DNA from: Maribacter luteus
GTDB lineage: Bacteria; Bacteroidota; Bacteroidia; Flavobacteriales; Flavobacteriaceae
NCBI RefSeq assembly: GCF_009674825.1
Contig: NZ_WKJH01000001.1
Span: 682,001-746,000 of the forward strand
Direction of reading: 5' to 3'
Length of the DNA stretch: 64,000 bases
How positions within the stretch are numbered: position 1 is the stretch's first letter; each line of letters begins with the position of its first letter. The notes below the pieces were generated by a model, which made no database searches, was not told the origin of the DNA, and saw only the letters and a list, made by a program, of their open reading frames with translations. Positions 1 to 8,487 of the stretch are shown piece by piece. Both the position numbers and the translations under genes were made by a program.

Positions 1-785
1 CGGCAGGTGGTGACACCTCGACCGAATGGGCTCCAAAATTCGCAGAAGTTGGTACAACAGTAGTTGACAATTCTTCGGCTTGGCGAATGGATCCAACTAA
101 AAAATTGATAGTACCAGAGATCAATGCGAACGAACTTACGGCAGAAGATAAAATCATCGCTAATCCCAATTGCTCTACCATACAAATGGTAATGGCATTG
201 GCACCCTTACATAATAAATACAAAATGAAGCGAGTGGTGGTTTCCACTTATCAATCCGTTTCAGGAACCGGCGTAAAAGCCGTACAACAATTGGAGAATG
301 AGATTGCCGGGGTTAAAGGTGAAATGGCTTACCCTTATCCTATTGGTAGAAATGCATTGCCCCATTGCGATGTATTCCTTGAAAACGGTTATACCAAAGA
401 AGAAATGAAATTGGCCCAAGAGCCTCAAAAGATATTCAATGACAGAACGTTCTCCGTTTCGGCAACAGCAGTGCGTATACCTACCGCTGGCGGACATTCA
501 GAGTCGGTAAATGTTGAATTCGAAAATGATTTTGATTTGAACGAAGTACGCCAATTGTTGAATGAAACATCGGGGGTTACCGTTCAGGACAACCCTGATA
601 CCAATACCTACCCCATGCCTATTTACGCCCATGACAAAGATGAGGTATTCGTTGGTCGTATTCGTAGGGACGAAACCCAAAGAAACACATTGAATATGTG
701 GATCGTTGCCGATAACCTAAGAAAGGGAGCTGCAACGAACGCCGTTCAAATAGCTGAATATTTAGTCGAAAACAAACTGGTATAG
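1..785 (+). CDS. asd: Aspartate-semialdehyde dehydrogenase (5'-truncated by window edge)
   Basis: This enzyme makes L-aspartate-4-semialdehyde by NADPH-dependent reduction of aspartyl phosphate, on the way to lysine, methionine and threonine. The reading frame is open from base 3 and enters in the middle of the NAD(P)-binding domain (AGGDTSTEW, then VVDNSSAWRM). It contains the catalytic cysteine motif NPNCSTIQ and the later GGHSESVNVEF segment that carries the active-site histidine. About 80-90 N-terminal residues lie outside the window, judged from the usual family length of about 330. The ATG at 87 is internal, not the start. A hairpin terminator follows the stop codon. The call is firm because all the signature motifs match. 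Confidence 0.95.
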   Translation, partial: AGGDTSTEWAPKFAEVGTTVVDNSSAWRMDPTKKLIVPEINANELTAEDKIIANPNCSTIQMVMALAPLHNKYKMKRVVVSTYQSVSGTGVKAVQQLENEIAGVKGEMAYPYPIGRNALPHCDVFLENGYTKEEMKLAQEPQKIFNDRTFSVSATAVRIPTAGGHSESVNVEFENDFDLNEVRQLLNETSGVTVQDNPDTNTYPMPIYAHDKDEVFVGRIRRDETQRNTLNMWIVADNLRKGAATNAVQIAEYLVENKLV

Positions 786-814
786 AACCACTTTTCTAGA
801 TAACCTTAACACTT

Positions 815-853
815 AAAACCTTTGAACACGAATTAGTGCCAAAGGTTTTTTTG
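815..853 (+). terminator. Rho-independent terminator after asd
   Basis: The arms AAAACCTTTG (815-824) and CAAAGGTTTT (840-849) pair perfectly over 10 bp with a 15-nt loop. A run of seven T (846-852) follows. It ends the asd transcript before the peptidase gene. Confidence 0.85.
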
Positions 854-886
854 TGTTAATTTTAGGGTCAACTAATCTCATGGTCC

Positions 887-3043
887 ATGAAAAAAATCTT
901 ACTATTTTCAGCCGCTGCCCTACTTCTCGGTGCATGCAATTCCAAAAACGAAAAAGAAACCATAACAGTGAATTACCCTACTACCCATAAAACCGATTCC
1001 GTAGATACTTATTTTGGAACCGAAGTAAAAGACCCTTATCGCTGGCTCGAAGATGACCGCAGTCCCGAAACCAAGGCTTGGGTCAAGGAACAGAATATCA
1101 CCACTTTTGGCTACTTGGAAAAAATACCTTTCCGGGCCGATTTAAAGAACCGACTCGAGAAATTATGGAATTACGAAAAATTGGGCTCCCCATTCAAAGA
1201 GGGAGACTACACGTATTTTTATAAAAACGACGGACTACAGGACCAATATGTGGTTTACAGGCAAAAAGGAGATGGGGAACCTGAGGTTTTTTTAGACCCC
1301 AATACATTCTCTGAAGACGGCACTACATCCTTGGCCGGACTCAGTTTTACCAAAGACGGTTCTTTAGCCGCCTATTTAATATCTAAAGGAGGTAGTGATT
1401 GGCGAAAAGCAATTGTCCTGAACACCGAAACCAAGGAAATCGTTGAAGACACTTTGGTAGATATTAAGTTCAGTGGTACTTCTTGGAGGGGCAATGATGG
1501 CTTTTATTATTCCAGCTACGATAAACCCGAAGGAAGCGAGCTTTCCGCAAAGACCGATCAACACAAAGTCTATTACCATAAGCTAGGTACCTCCCAAAAG
1601 GAGGATAAGGTTATTTTCGGCGCAAAATCGGAGGAAAAACACAGGTATATTTTCGCTAGTGTAAGCGAGGATAATCGTTATTTATTTATATCCGCAGCGA
1701 TTTCCACCTCTGGAAATAAGCTTTTTATGAAAGATTTGATCCAGCCCAACGCAAAATTACAGACCATATTGGATGATACCGAAACCGATAGTTATGTCAT
1801 TGACAATGTTGGCTCAAAACTGTACATTGTTACCAATTTGAATGCCCCCAACCAAAAAATCGTAACCGTGGACGCTTCAAACCCTACACCTGAAAATTGG
1901 GTGGATTTTATACCCGAAACCGAAAACGTGCTTTCTCCCAATACCGGTGGCGGATATTTCTTTGCTGAATATATGGTTGATGCCATTTCAAAAGTTTTTC
2001 AGTACGACTATGACGGAAAAATGGTGCGCGAAGTAAAATTACCCGGTTTGGGTAGTGCTTCAGGTTTTGGTGGAAAGAAAGAGGATAAGGAATTTTATTT
2101 TTCATTCACCAATTACAACACGCCAAGTTCTTCCTATAAGTACCATGTTGAAACAGGGGAATATTCGCAATATTGGAAACCCGAAATAGATTTCAATCCA
2201 GAGGATTACGAATCGCACCAAGTATTTTATAATTCAAAGGATGGAACCAAAATACCCATGATGATAACCTACAAAAAAGGTTTGGAGATGAATGGCAAGA
2301 ATCCGACTATTCTTTACGGCTATGGTGGTTTCAATGTAAGCCTTACCCCATCTTTCAGTATTGGCAATGCGGTTTGGATGGAACAAGGAGGTATATATGC
2401 AGTCCCCAATCTTAGAGGTGGTGGTGAATACGGCAAAAAATGGCATGATGCGGGTATTAAGACCAAAAAACAGAATGTTTTTGAAGATTTCATCGCTGCG
2501 GCAGAATACTTGATTTCGAATAAGTATACTTCCAACGAGTATTTGGCTATTCGTGGTGGTAGTAATGGCGGATTGCTTGTTGGTGCTACCATGACCCAAA
2601 GACCTGATTTAATGAAGGTTGCCTTACCGGCTGTGGGTGTTTTGGATATGCTACGCTACCATACCTTTACTGCAGGTGCAGGTTGGGCCTATGATTACGG
2701 CACTTCAGAGGAAAGCCAGGAAATGTTCGAATATCTTAAAGGTTATTCCCCTGTACACAACGTAAAAGAAGGAACTGAATATCCGTCTACCCTGATAACC
2801 ACTGGTGATCATGATGATCGAGTGGTACCTGCACACAGTTTTAAATTTGCCGCCGAACTCCAGTCAAAACAAGCAGGAGCAAACCCTACTTTGATCCGCA
2901 TTGAAACCAATGCCGGTCATGGTGCAGGTACGCCCGTTAGCAAAACGATTGAGCAATATGCCGATATATTTGGATTTACCTTGTTCAATATGGGTTTTGA
3001 GGAGCTGCCCAATAAAGCGGTATTGAAAGAATTCAAGGATTAA
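887..3043 (+). CDS. Prolyl oligopeptidase family (S9A) serine peptidase lipoprotein
   Basis: Predicted to cleave short proline-containing peptides outside the cytoplasm. The 718-residue protein begins with a lipoprotein signal whose lipobox is LLGAC (Cys about residue 17). The POP N-terminal signature DPYRWLEDD follows, then a seven-bladed propeller region of about 350 residues and a C-terminal alpha/beta hydrolase domain. The catalytic serine is in GGSNGG (S559), the aspartate in GDHDDRV (about D644) and the histidine in NAGHGAG (H678), so the triad is complete. Length matches the S9A family (about 700). It is flanked by terminators on both sides and appears monocistronic. The exact substrate cannot be read from sequence. 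Confidence 0.92.
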   Translation: MKKILLFSAAALLLGACNSKNEKETITVNYPTTHKTDSVDTYFGTEVKDPYRWLEDDRSPETKAWVKEQNITTFGYLEKIPFRADLKNRLEKLWNYEKLGSPFKEGDYTYFYKNDGLQDQYVVYRQKGDGEPEVFLDPNTFSEDGTTSLAGLSFTKDGSLAAYLISKGGSDWRKAIVLNTETKEIVEDTLVDIKFSGTSWRGNDGFYYSSYDKPEGSELSAKTDQHKVYYHKLGTSQKEDKVIFGAKSEEKHRYIFASVSEDNRYLFISAAISTSGNKLFMKDLIQPNAKLQTILDDTETDSYVIDNVGSKLYIVTNLNAPNQKIVTVDASNPTPENWVDFIPETENVLSPNTGGGYFFAEYMVDAISKVFQYDYDGKMVREVKLPGLGSASGFGGKKEDKEFYFSFTNYNTPSSSYKYHVETGEYSQYWKPEIDFNPEDYESHQVFYNSKDGTKIPMMITYKKGLEMNGKNPTILYGYGGFNVSLTPSFSIGNAVWMEQGGIYAVPNLRGGGEYGKKWHDAGIKTKKQNVFEDFIAAAEYLISNKYTSNEYLAIRGGSNGGLLVGATMTQRPDLMKVALPAVGVLDMLRYHTFTAGAGWAYDYGTSEESQEMFEYLKGYSPVHNVKEGTEYPSTLITTGDHDDRVVPAHSFKFAAELQSKQAGANPTLIRIETNAGHGAGTPVSKTIEQYADIFGFTLFNMGFEELPNKAVLKEFKD

Positions 3044-3069
3044 AACAAATTCATATCAATATATCATAA

Positions 3070-3101
3070 GAAAGTCCGTTTCCTTTTTGAGACGGACTTT
3101 C
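3070..3101 (+). terminator. Hairpin after the S9 peptidase gene
   Basis: GAAAGTCCGTTTC (3070-3082) pairs with GAGACGGACTTTC (3089-3101), with one G:T wobble and a 6-nt loop. It is a strong stem just past the stop codon. The U-tract is short, so this may be a terminator or an RNA-stabilizing hairpin. Confidence 0.6.
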
Positions 3102-3124
3102 ATATCATTACAAAGAACCATTTT

Positions 3125-4099
3125 ATGCTGCATGTAGACCATGTTTCCTTTCGTTATAACAATTCACCTGTTCTAGAAGACATCAATCTAAAAATAGAGA
3201 AAGGTGAACATGTTTCCATCATTGGGGAGAGTGGCTGTGGTAAAAGTACTTTGTTGAAGATCATTTACGGACTTTTACATGTTGAGGTCGGAGCATTATT
3301 TTGGAACGACACCCAAATCTTAGGGCCTAACTTCAATTTGGTGCCGGGAGAACCTTATATGAAATATCTATCACAAGATTTTGACCTGATGCCTTTTATA
3401 ACGGTAGAGGAAAATGTGAGTCAGTTTCTATCCGTTTTCGAGCCTGAAAAGTTGAAAGAACGCACACAGGAACTACTCGAAATGATAGAATTGACAGATT
3501 TTGCCAAGGTAAAGGTCAAAAACCTAAGTGGAGGCCAACAACAACGTGTGGCATTGGCCCGCGTTCTTGCACAACGTCCCGAAGTCTTATTACTTGATGA
3601 ACCTTTTAGCCATATCGACAACTTTAGGAAAAATGGACTTCGCAGGAACCTTTTCGGTTATTTAAAGAAAAAGGGGGTGACCGTCATCACGGCAACCCAT
3701 GATCACAACGATATGTTGCCCTTTGCCGATACCGTAGTGGTATTGAAAAACGGAAAGGTAATCGCAAAAGATTCCCCAAAAAATCTATTTGAACATCCAA
3801 AAGACCTTTATATCGCCGGTTTGTTCGGTGAAGCAAATAAGATACCCATTAACATCATAAAATCCTATGCCGATACCCAGCGCGAGATCATTGTATACGC
3901 ACATGAATTTAAAGTGTCGCAAAAATCAGGATTAGAAGTAGAAGTTGTACGTTCTTACTTTAAAGGTGGGTATTTTATGATTGAAGGGGTTTATGAAGGG
4001 CTACCTATATTTTTCAATCACGAAACAGCCCTAGATTCCCATAAAAAGGTATTTTTAAATGTTTCGATTGAAACGATTAACCAAAGATTGAACCTTTAA
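3125..4099 (+). CDS. ABC transporter ATP-binding protein (orphan ATPase)
   Basis: A 324-residue ATPase subunit of an importer-type ABC system. The Walker A motif GESGCGKST spans residues 34-42, the signature is LSGGQQQR, and the Walker B is LLLDEP, followed by an H-loop (TATHDH). The last roughly 100 residues, after the ATPase core, resemble a TOBE-like regulatory extension of the kind found in CysA/PotA/thiamine-type ATPases. No permease or binding-protein gene lies next to it, so the substrate is unknown. The 3' neighbour arfB starts 5 bp after the stop, so the two are probably co-transcribed. Confidence 0.85.
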   Translation: MLHVDHVSFRYNNSPVLEDINLKIEKGEHVSIIGESGCGKSTLLKIIYGLLHVEVGALFWNDTQILGPNFNLVPGEPYMKYLSQDFDLMPFITVEENVSQFLSVFEPEKLKERTQELLEMIELTDFAKVKVKNLSGGQQQRVALARVLAQRPEVLLLDEPFSHIDNFRKNGLRRNLFGYLKKKGVTVITATHDHNDMLPFADTVVVLKNGKVIAKDSPKNLFEHPKDLYIAGLFGEANKIPINIIKSYADTQREIIVYAHEFKVSQKSGLEVEVVRSYFKGGYFMIEGVYEGLPIFFNHETALDSHKKVFLNVSIETINQRLNL

Positions 4100-4104
4100 A
4101 TAGT

Positions 4105-4509
4105 ATGGATGCAGCTGCCCTTCTTCAAGAAATTAAATTAAAAGCGGTCAGGAGCAGTGGTGCGGGGGGACAGCATGTTAACAAGGTATCTACCAAAGTG
4201 GAACTTGCTTTTGATGTTGCCAATTCACAGGCATTGTCATTAAAAGAAAAGGAGCGTATTCTGCATAAACTTGCCCATAGGCTTACCAAAGGGAATGTTT
4301 TGATTCTACAGGCCGGTGATACCCGCAGCCAGTATAGGAATAAAGAGCTTGTTATAAAACGTTTTTTACAACTATTGGAAGACGCACTTACATTCCAGAA
4401 AAAACGCAGAAAAACAAAACCTTCTAAATCATCTATCGAAAAAAGGCTTCGCAAAAAGAAAAAAGACGCCTTAAAAAAACAAAACCGACGACGGCCAAAA
4501 TTGGATTGA
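4105..4509 (+). CDS. arfB: ArfB-type peptidyl-tRNA hydrolase (ribosome rescue)
   Basis: Releases nascent chains from ribosomes stalled without a stop codon, by entering the A site and hydrolysing peptidyl-tRNA. The 134-residue protein has the release-factor catalytic GGQ at residues 21-23, within SSGAGGQHVNK. It ends in a long Lys/Arg-rich tail (about residues 98-134), which in ArfB/ICT1 occupies the empty mRNA channel. It lacks the codon-recognition domains of RF1/RF2, as expected for this family. It lies 5 bp after the ABC ATPase gene and converges, with 6 bp between stops, on the GreA-like gene. Confidence 0.92.
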   Translation: MDAAALLQEIKLKAVRSSGAGGQHVNKVSTKVELAFDVANSQALSLKEKERILHKLAHRLTKGNVLILQAGDTRSQYRNKELVIKRFLQLLEDALTFQKKRRKTKPSKSSIEKRLRKKKKDALKKQNRRRPKLD

Positions 4510-4515
4510 TCTTAC

Positions 4516-4989
4516 CTAAACGATTTCAAGAATCTTAATATCGTTTTCTCCAAAATGAATGGTCTGCCCTACACTTTTTCCCAGTAACATAATACCAATG
4601 GGAGTGTTCAGTGAAATACAGAAATTCTTCTCTTTGGTGCCCAATTTACATTCACCTGCGGAAATGGAAAGAAAATAGTTCGCCATTGTCGTTTTTACCA
4701 AACTACCTAATGAGGCCGTTGCCCTTGACGTAGAAATATCAACCTTCTCCAGTACCCTGCGCATATTCTCGGCCTCTGAAAGTTGTTGCCCCAATTTCTC
4801 CCTTTCCAATTGAAGCATTGCCCTACCCGTCTCATGTTTATCGCCGGCACTACTTTTTGTCTCTGAGCCCAAGGCTTCTTGTATTTCATTAATCTGAAAC
4901 TCTATTCTAGAGATACGTTCTTGTACAAAATCCTCGCAAAATCGATACAAATTTTCTTTATGACTTAAATTGTCCATAGTGTAAAGCAT
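4516..4989 (-). CDS. GreA/GreB-family transcription factor-like protein
   Basis: A 157-residue protein with an N-terminal helical (coiled-coil) half (about residues 5-80). Its C-terminal half carries the GreA/GreB FKBP-like pattern: GSLVKTTMANYFLSIS, followed by the hallmark NTPIGIMLLGKSVGQ. GreA-type proteins bind the RNA polymerase secondary channel and rescue backtracked complexes. The N-terminal half diverges from canonical GreA, so it may be a Gre-like factor with another role. A second in-frame ATG lies 12 bp downstream of the chosen start. The lipoprotein gene lies 42 bp upstream on the same strand. Confidence 0.75.
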   Translation of the reverse strand: MLYTMDNLSHKENLYRFCEDFVQERISRIEFQINEIQEALGSETKSSAGDKHETGRAMLQLEREKLGQQLSEAENMRRVLEKVDISTSRATASLGSLVKTTMANYFLSISAGECKLGTKEKNFCISLNTPIGIMLLGKSVGQTIHFGENDIKILEIV

Positions 4990-5031
4990 TAATTACCTAT
5001 AAATTGAATTATGGGAAGCTATCATAAATGT

Positions 5032-5682
5032 TCATTGATCCTCGAAATGGTACAAATCGGCTAATTTATACACCAGATAATTTATTATTTGTTCTTCAGA
5101 CCTGCCCAAATTGTACATCTTATGTATTTGATCTTTATTTTCCGCTTTAAAAAAATCAAGGTCATTGGTACGATACTCACTAAAAATATTCCAGGAGGTG
5201 AGCCCCTGTAACATTCTCTTATGGGCATTGTATTTTTTACTGACGCTTTCATACTCTTTTTTAAAAGTCTTGTCTTTTTTCAAATTAGCATCTTGCTGCA
5301 TTGTAGTATAGCGGTCATACTCTGCTCGCAAACGAACATCAGCTTTCTTGGCTTCGGCAATGATTTTAAAATAAGCCCTTGAAACCAAGGATTGATAACG
5401 CTCCTCAAACAATGCTTCCATATCCAATTCTGTCGTAAATCGGTCTTCTTCTGAATCAGCCCTAGTAGATCTGGAAGAAATCTCGATATAATCCGAAACA
5501 TCGTCAGAATTACTGGCCATTAATGAATTTTTCCAAGCTTCCGATTTAATGATCTCTTTCCAAACACGGGTATATTCACGATGATAATTGGATTTGCCCA
5601 ATGAGCAACCCATAATGGACATCGATACCAAAAACAGTACACTTAACTTTTTAAAATGGGATACCAATGTAGACTCTGTCAT
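5032..5682 (-). CDS. Lipoprotein of unknown function
   Basis: A 216-residue protein with a hydrophobic N-terminal segment ending in a lipobox (SIMGC, Cys about residue 26), so it is probably anchored in the envelope. The mature part is charged and mostly helical in character, with many Lys/Glu/Tyr residues, and matches no family I recognise. It is the first gene of a possible two-gene unit with the downstream GreA-like gene. Its upstream region contains three short inverted repeats. Confidence 0.7.
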   Translation of the reverse strand: MTESTLVSHFKKLSVLFLVSMSIMGCSLGKSNYHREYTRVWKEIIKSEAWKNSLMASNSDDVSDYIEISSRSTRADSEEDRFTTELDMEALFEERYQSLVSRAYFKIIAEAKKADVRLRAEYDRYTTMQQDANLKKDKTFKKEYESVSKKYNAHKRMLQGLTSWNIFSEYRTNDLDFFKAENKDQIHKMYNLGRSEEQIINYLVYKLADLYHFEDQ

Positions 5683-5763
5683 TTAGAACACTATTAAACA
5701 CACGAATTTCTTAATCAATAATTGCTTTTCTTTAGCCTATCGATTTCGATTATGTTCAGAAAT

Positions 5764-5819
5764 ACCAAATGATTTGGTGTGGTTGTAAGACCTAGGGCAG
5801 GTCATTGTTCTCTCGAGAG
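5764..5819. repeat. Cluster of three short inverted repeats upstream of the lipoprotein gene
   Basis: Three inverted repeats fall within 56 bp: ACCAAAT-G-ATTTGGT (5764-5778), GACCT-AGGGC-AGGTC (5789-5803) and CTCTCGAGAG (5810-5819). They lie between the DAO-family gene (stop at 5858) and the lipoprotein gene (start at 5682), both on the minus strand. They could be operators or a processed hairpin. There is no T-tract. Confidence 0.4.
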
Positions 5820-5857
5820 GTACCAAGATAAAAAGAAAAATGAACAATGAACAACTT

Positions 5858-6973
5858 CTATACCGAAAGTTCTGCCAGTTCCTTACCTATTTGACTACCT
5901 ATGGCTATTCCCATTCCCCCCAACCGTACGCCACAATACACATTATCAGAAATTTGCTTAATTATCGGCTTTTTTACGTCCCCTATACCCATGGTGCCAC
6001 TCCATCTCATGGCTACCTCAAAAGGGGTGTCGGGTAAAATAATTTCGGCCAGCATTTTCTCAAGCTGATTTTGAATTAAGGGAGTCTCGGTCTGCTCATA
6101 GGTTTCTTCACCTTTAAAATCGAGGTTACGCCCTCCCCCGAAAAGGATCCTATTATCTATATTCCTAAAATAATAATATCCTTCATCTAGATGGAAAGTA
6201 CCTTTAATATGCAGTTCGGGAATGGGTTGCGTCACCAATACCTGTGCACGGGCAGGTTGCACTTTTTCATTTAAAAGTTGGGAAGCAAAGCCGTTCGTGG
6301 CGATCATTAACTTCTTGGTTTTAAAGGTAAAGGCATTCGTTCTTACTTCCACAGCGTTACCGGATTCTTGAAATTCCTCAACCGTTATCGCATTCAATAT
6401 CCGAATAGCATTCTTAGCCGTTAGATTTAGTAGTGCCGCCATCATTTTACCTGTATTAATTTGGGCCTCAAGCGTATTTGATATGTACTGCTCCTTTATG
6501 TTTTTAAAATGGAACCGATTCTCTTGCAATTGAAAGGCAGTTGTTCCAAAAATTGGTTTCAACAGGGAATTCACTAACCTAAGATTCTCCTTACAAGTCT
6601 TAAACAGTCCTTCCTTGGATTTAGGAAAGAGCTCATGGCCACCATGTTGTTGATAATCAATAGTTTCATCCCCCAATGTTTTACGCAGCAATTGTATTCC
6701 TTTCCATCTTTGATCTACCAACTGCACCACTTCTTCCTCGGTATGGGTGTTCAAATCGGAAATTATCTCGGAAATACTGCCATAACATGCAAAGCCGGCA
6801 TTTTTGGTACTTGCCCCTTCGGGCAAGACACCTTTTTCCAACACAACTATTTTTGCTGATGGATACTTTTTACGTATAACCAGGGCACAATTCAATCCGA
6901 CAATACCACTACCTACAATGGTGAAATCGATGTCGGACAACCATGTTTTATATTCCCAATAACTCAGGTTCAT
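5858..6973 (-). CDS. FAD-dependent oxidoreductase, DAO (glycine oxidase/D-amino-acid dehydrogenase-like) family
   Basis: A 371-residue flavoprotein expected to oxidize an amine or amino acid in the cytoplasm. The Rossmann dinucleotide fold is at the N-terminus: FTIVGSGIVGLNCALVI (about residues 17-33), then the acidic end of beta2 in VVLEKG. The DAO-family C-terminal motif RWSGTMGIG and the final Gly-rich stretch GVRLGGMGIAIG are also present. No signal peptide or membrane segment is seen. Neighbours on the same strand are not functionally informative, and the substrate cannot be assigned from sequence. Confidence 0.82.
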   Translation of the reverse strand: MNLSYWEYKTWLSDIDFTIVGSGIVGLNCALVIRKKYPSAKIVVLEKGVLPEGASTKNAGFACYGSISEIISDLNTHTEEEVVQLVDQRWKGIQLLRKTLGDETIDYQQHGGHELFPKSKEGLFKTCKENLRLVNSLLKPIFGTTAFQLQENRFHFKNIKEQYISNTLEAQINTGKMMAALLNLTAKNAIRILNAITVEEFQESGNAVEVRTNAFTFKTKKLMIATNGFASQLLNEKVQPARAQVLVTQPIPELHIKGTFHLDEGYYYFRNIDNRILFGGGRNLDFKGEETYEQTETPLIQNQLEKMLAEIILPDTPFEVAMRWSGTMGIGDVKKPIIKQISDNVYCGVRLGGMGIAIGSQIGKELAELSV

Positions 6974-7090
6974 ACGGCAAGATAATCACTATTGACCACA
7001 TTTTACTTTTGAAAGTGAACAGTATCCCCGTGTAATAAAATATTCGATTAAAGGCCAATCCTGATTTTATTATATCTTAAAGCTTGTGGA

Positions 7091-8485
7091 CTAATCTTGA
7101 TTAAGTCCGAAAAACAGTTGGGAAAGAAAATTAATATCCTGTTTTTTTCCTTTGATTTTTCCTTCTAGATCAACTTCGTTCCCGACAGCTTGTTTTGCGG
7201 ACAATTCCAGTGCTTGCAGCAAATCAAAATAACCCTCTAATTGTGGAATTTGGAAATCTTCTTTTGCCTTTGCAAAATCAATGGAAAGGTTCATAAAGTG
7301 CTGGTCGGTGGCCTGTTCTAAAGGTAATTTTGATTTACCTGTTTCGAATAGCGTGCTATTCGTGTTTTCTTCTACATAAAAACGATATAATGGGAACCCC
7401 GTAAAAACCCCATTTTGGTTCAATAAGTCTTTTTGGGCCAAGTAATCTTTCAATCCATTCTTTTCCTTTTCCAAATACAAAACCATATTCGGCACCTTTT
7501 TTTCTTGATAAGTCTTTTCTTCTATTTTATTGAAGTTGTCGTCGTATGTATACGTTACTATAGTATCTGACTGGGAGGTTGTTCCCTTTACACCCAGATA
7601 TACAAACCCATTGGTCAAATCTACTGCTTGCGACAGGTCTAAATTCATTTTTTTCAGAAAAGAACTGCCTTCCCATGACTTAATGAATCTTTGCTTGTTC
7701 TTTGGATGCTTAAAGTTGGCATCCCAATAAAAATTTATAGATGCTTCTGGTATTCGTGCATAATCGACTTCCTTCGGATAAGTCCTGATTCCATCAGTTT
7801 TAATATTGCCCTTTATAACAGCTTCCCCATCTACAAACTGTAATGTTATCTTACTCTTCCCATTTAGATAGGTTATATGGCTTTTTGAGTTGGAAAGAGA
7901 AGTAATCCAGTTGTTGCCCTTAGACTCGATTACCTTATTGGATTTCAAAATATCAAAAAATATATTTTTGCTTTTGGCATACGAATTGTCCAATCCGAAA
8001 GAGACTATTACTTTTTCCGTGTTCCAAGCACAAACCCAACGTTGTTTTTTATTTTCTAACCAATGCACATTGTTTTGATCGTCAGTACGTAATGTTAACC
8101 CCTTAGAATTTACATAATGGTCTATTTGATGCTTGAACGCTTTGGTGTTCTTTATCTTCAATACAGAGAAATACGTATTTTCAACTGTAGGCACAGTGAA
8201 CAATATCAGGTTGTAAGGCATAAGATCCACCCCTTTTTTATCTATGGTGTCTTTATCGGTTTTCCTTGGCTTAAAAGATGCATTATCGTAATAATAGATA
8301 GGTGAAGTCACCGCATCTAAAATCAGTGTTTCCTTTATATCATGAAAAGCTATTTTTATAGCGCTATCCGCATCTTTATGAATGACCCCCAATAAAGAGG
8401 CTTTGTTATTATACCAAGTATAGCCCCAATACCCCAATATTGAAGCTATACTCAATAATAAAACTATCTTAAGCGTTTTTTTCAT
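7091..8485 (-). CDS. Membrane-anchored protein of unknown function
   Basis: A 464-residue protein with one N-terminal transmembrane or uncleaved signal segment (about residues 5-24) and a long extracytoplasmic region. I do not recognise a family. It is the third gene of a tight operon, starting 2 bp after the stop of the 620-residue gene. Its mature N-terminus (IHKDADSAIKI) resembles in layout that of the upstream protein (IPSTASAVVSI), suggesting the two may be distant relatives. Confidence 0.7.
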   Translation of the reverse strand: MKKTLKIVLLLSIASILGYWGYTWYNNKASLLGVIHKDADSAIKIAFHDIKETLILDAVTSPIYYYDNASFKPRKTDKDTIDKKGVDLMPYNLILFTVPTVENTYFSVLKIKNTKAFKHQIDHYVNSKGLTLRTDDQNNVHWLENKKQRWVCAWNTEKVIVSFGLDNSYAKSKNIFFDILKSNKVIESKGNNWITSLSNSKSHITYLNGKSKITLQFVDGEAVIKGNIKTDGIRTYPKEVDYARIPEASINFYWDANFKHPKNKQRFIKSWEGSSFLKKMNLDLSQAVDLTNGFVYLGVKGTTSQSDTIVTYTYDDNFNKIEEKTYQEKKVPNMVLYLEKEKNGLKDYLAQKDLLNQNGVFTGFPLYRFYVEENTNSTLFETGKSKLPLEQATDQHFMNLSIDFAKAKEDFQIPQLEGYFDLLQALELSAKQAVGNEVDLEGKIKGKKQDINFLSQLFFGLNQD

Positions 8486-8487
8486 GC

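Noticed and set aside
261-497. Open frame of 78 codons opposite asd
   Set aside because: Lies antisense to a conserved gene and shows no protein-like features; a typical shadow frame.
5840-6037. 65-codon plus-strand frame overlapping the start of the DAO-family oxidoreductase region
   Set aside because: Almost all of it lies antisense to the 3' end of a clear flavoprotein gene.
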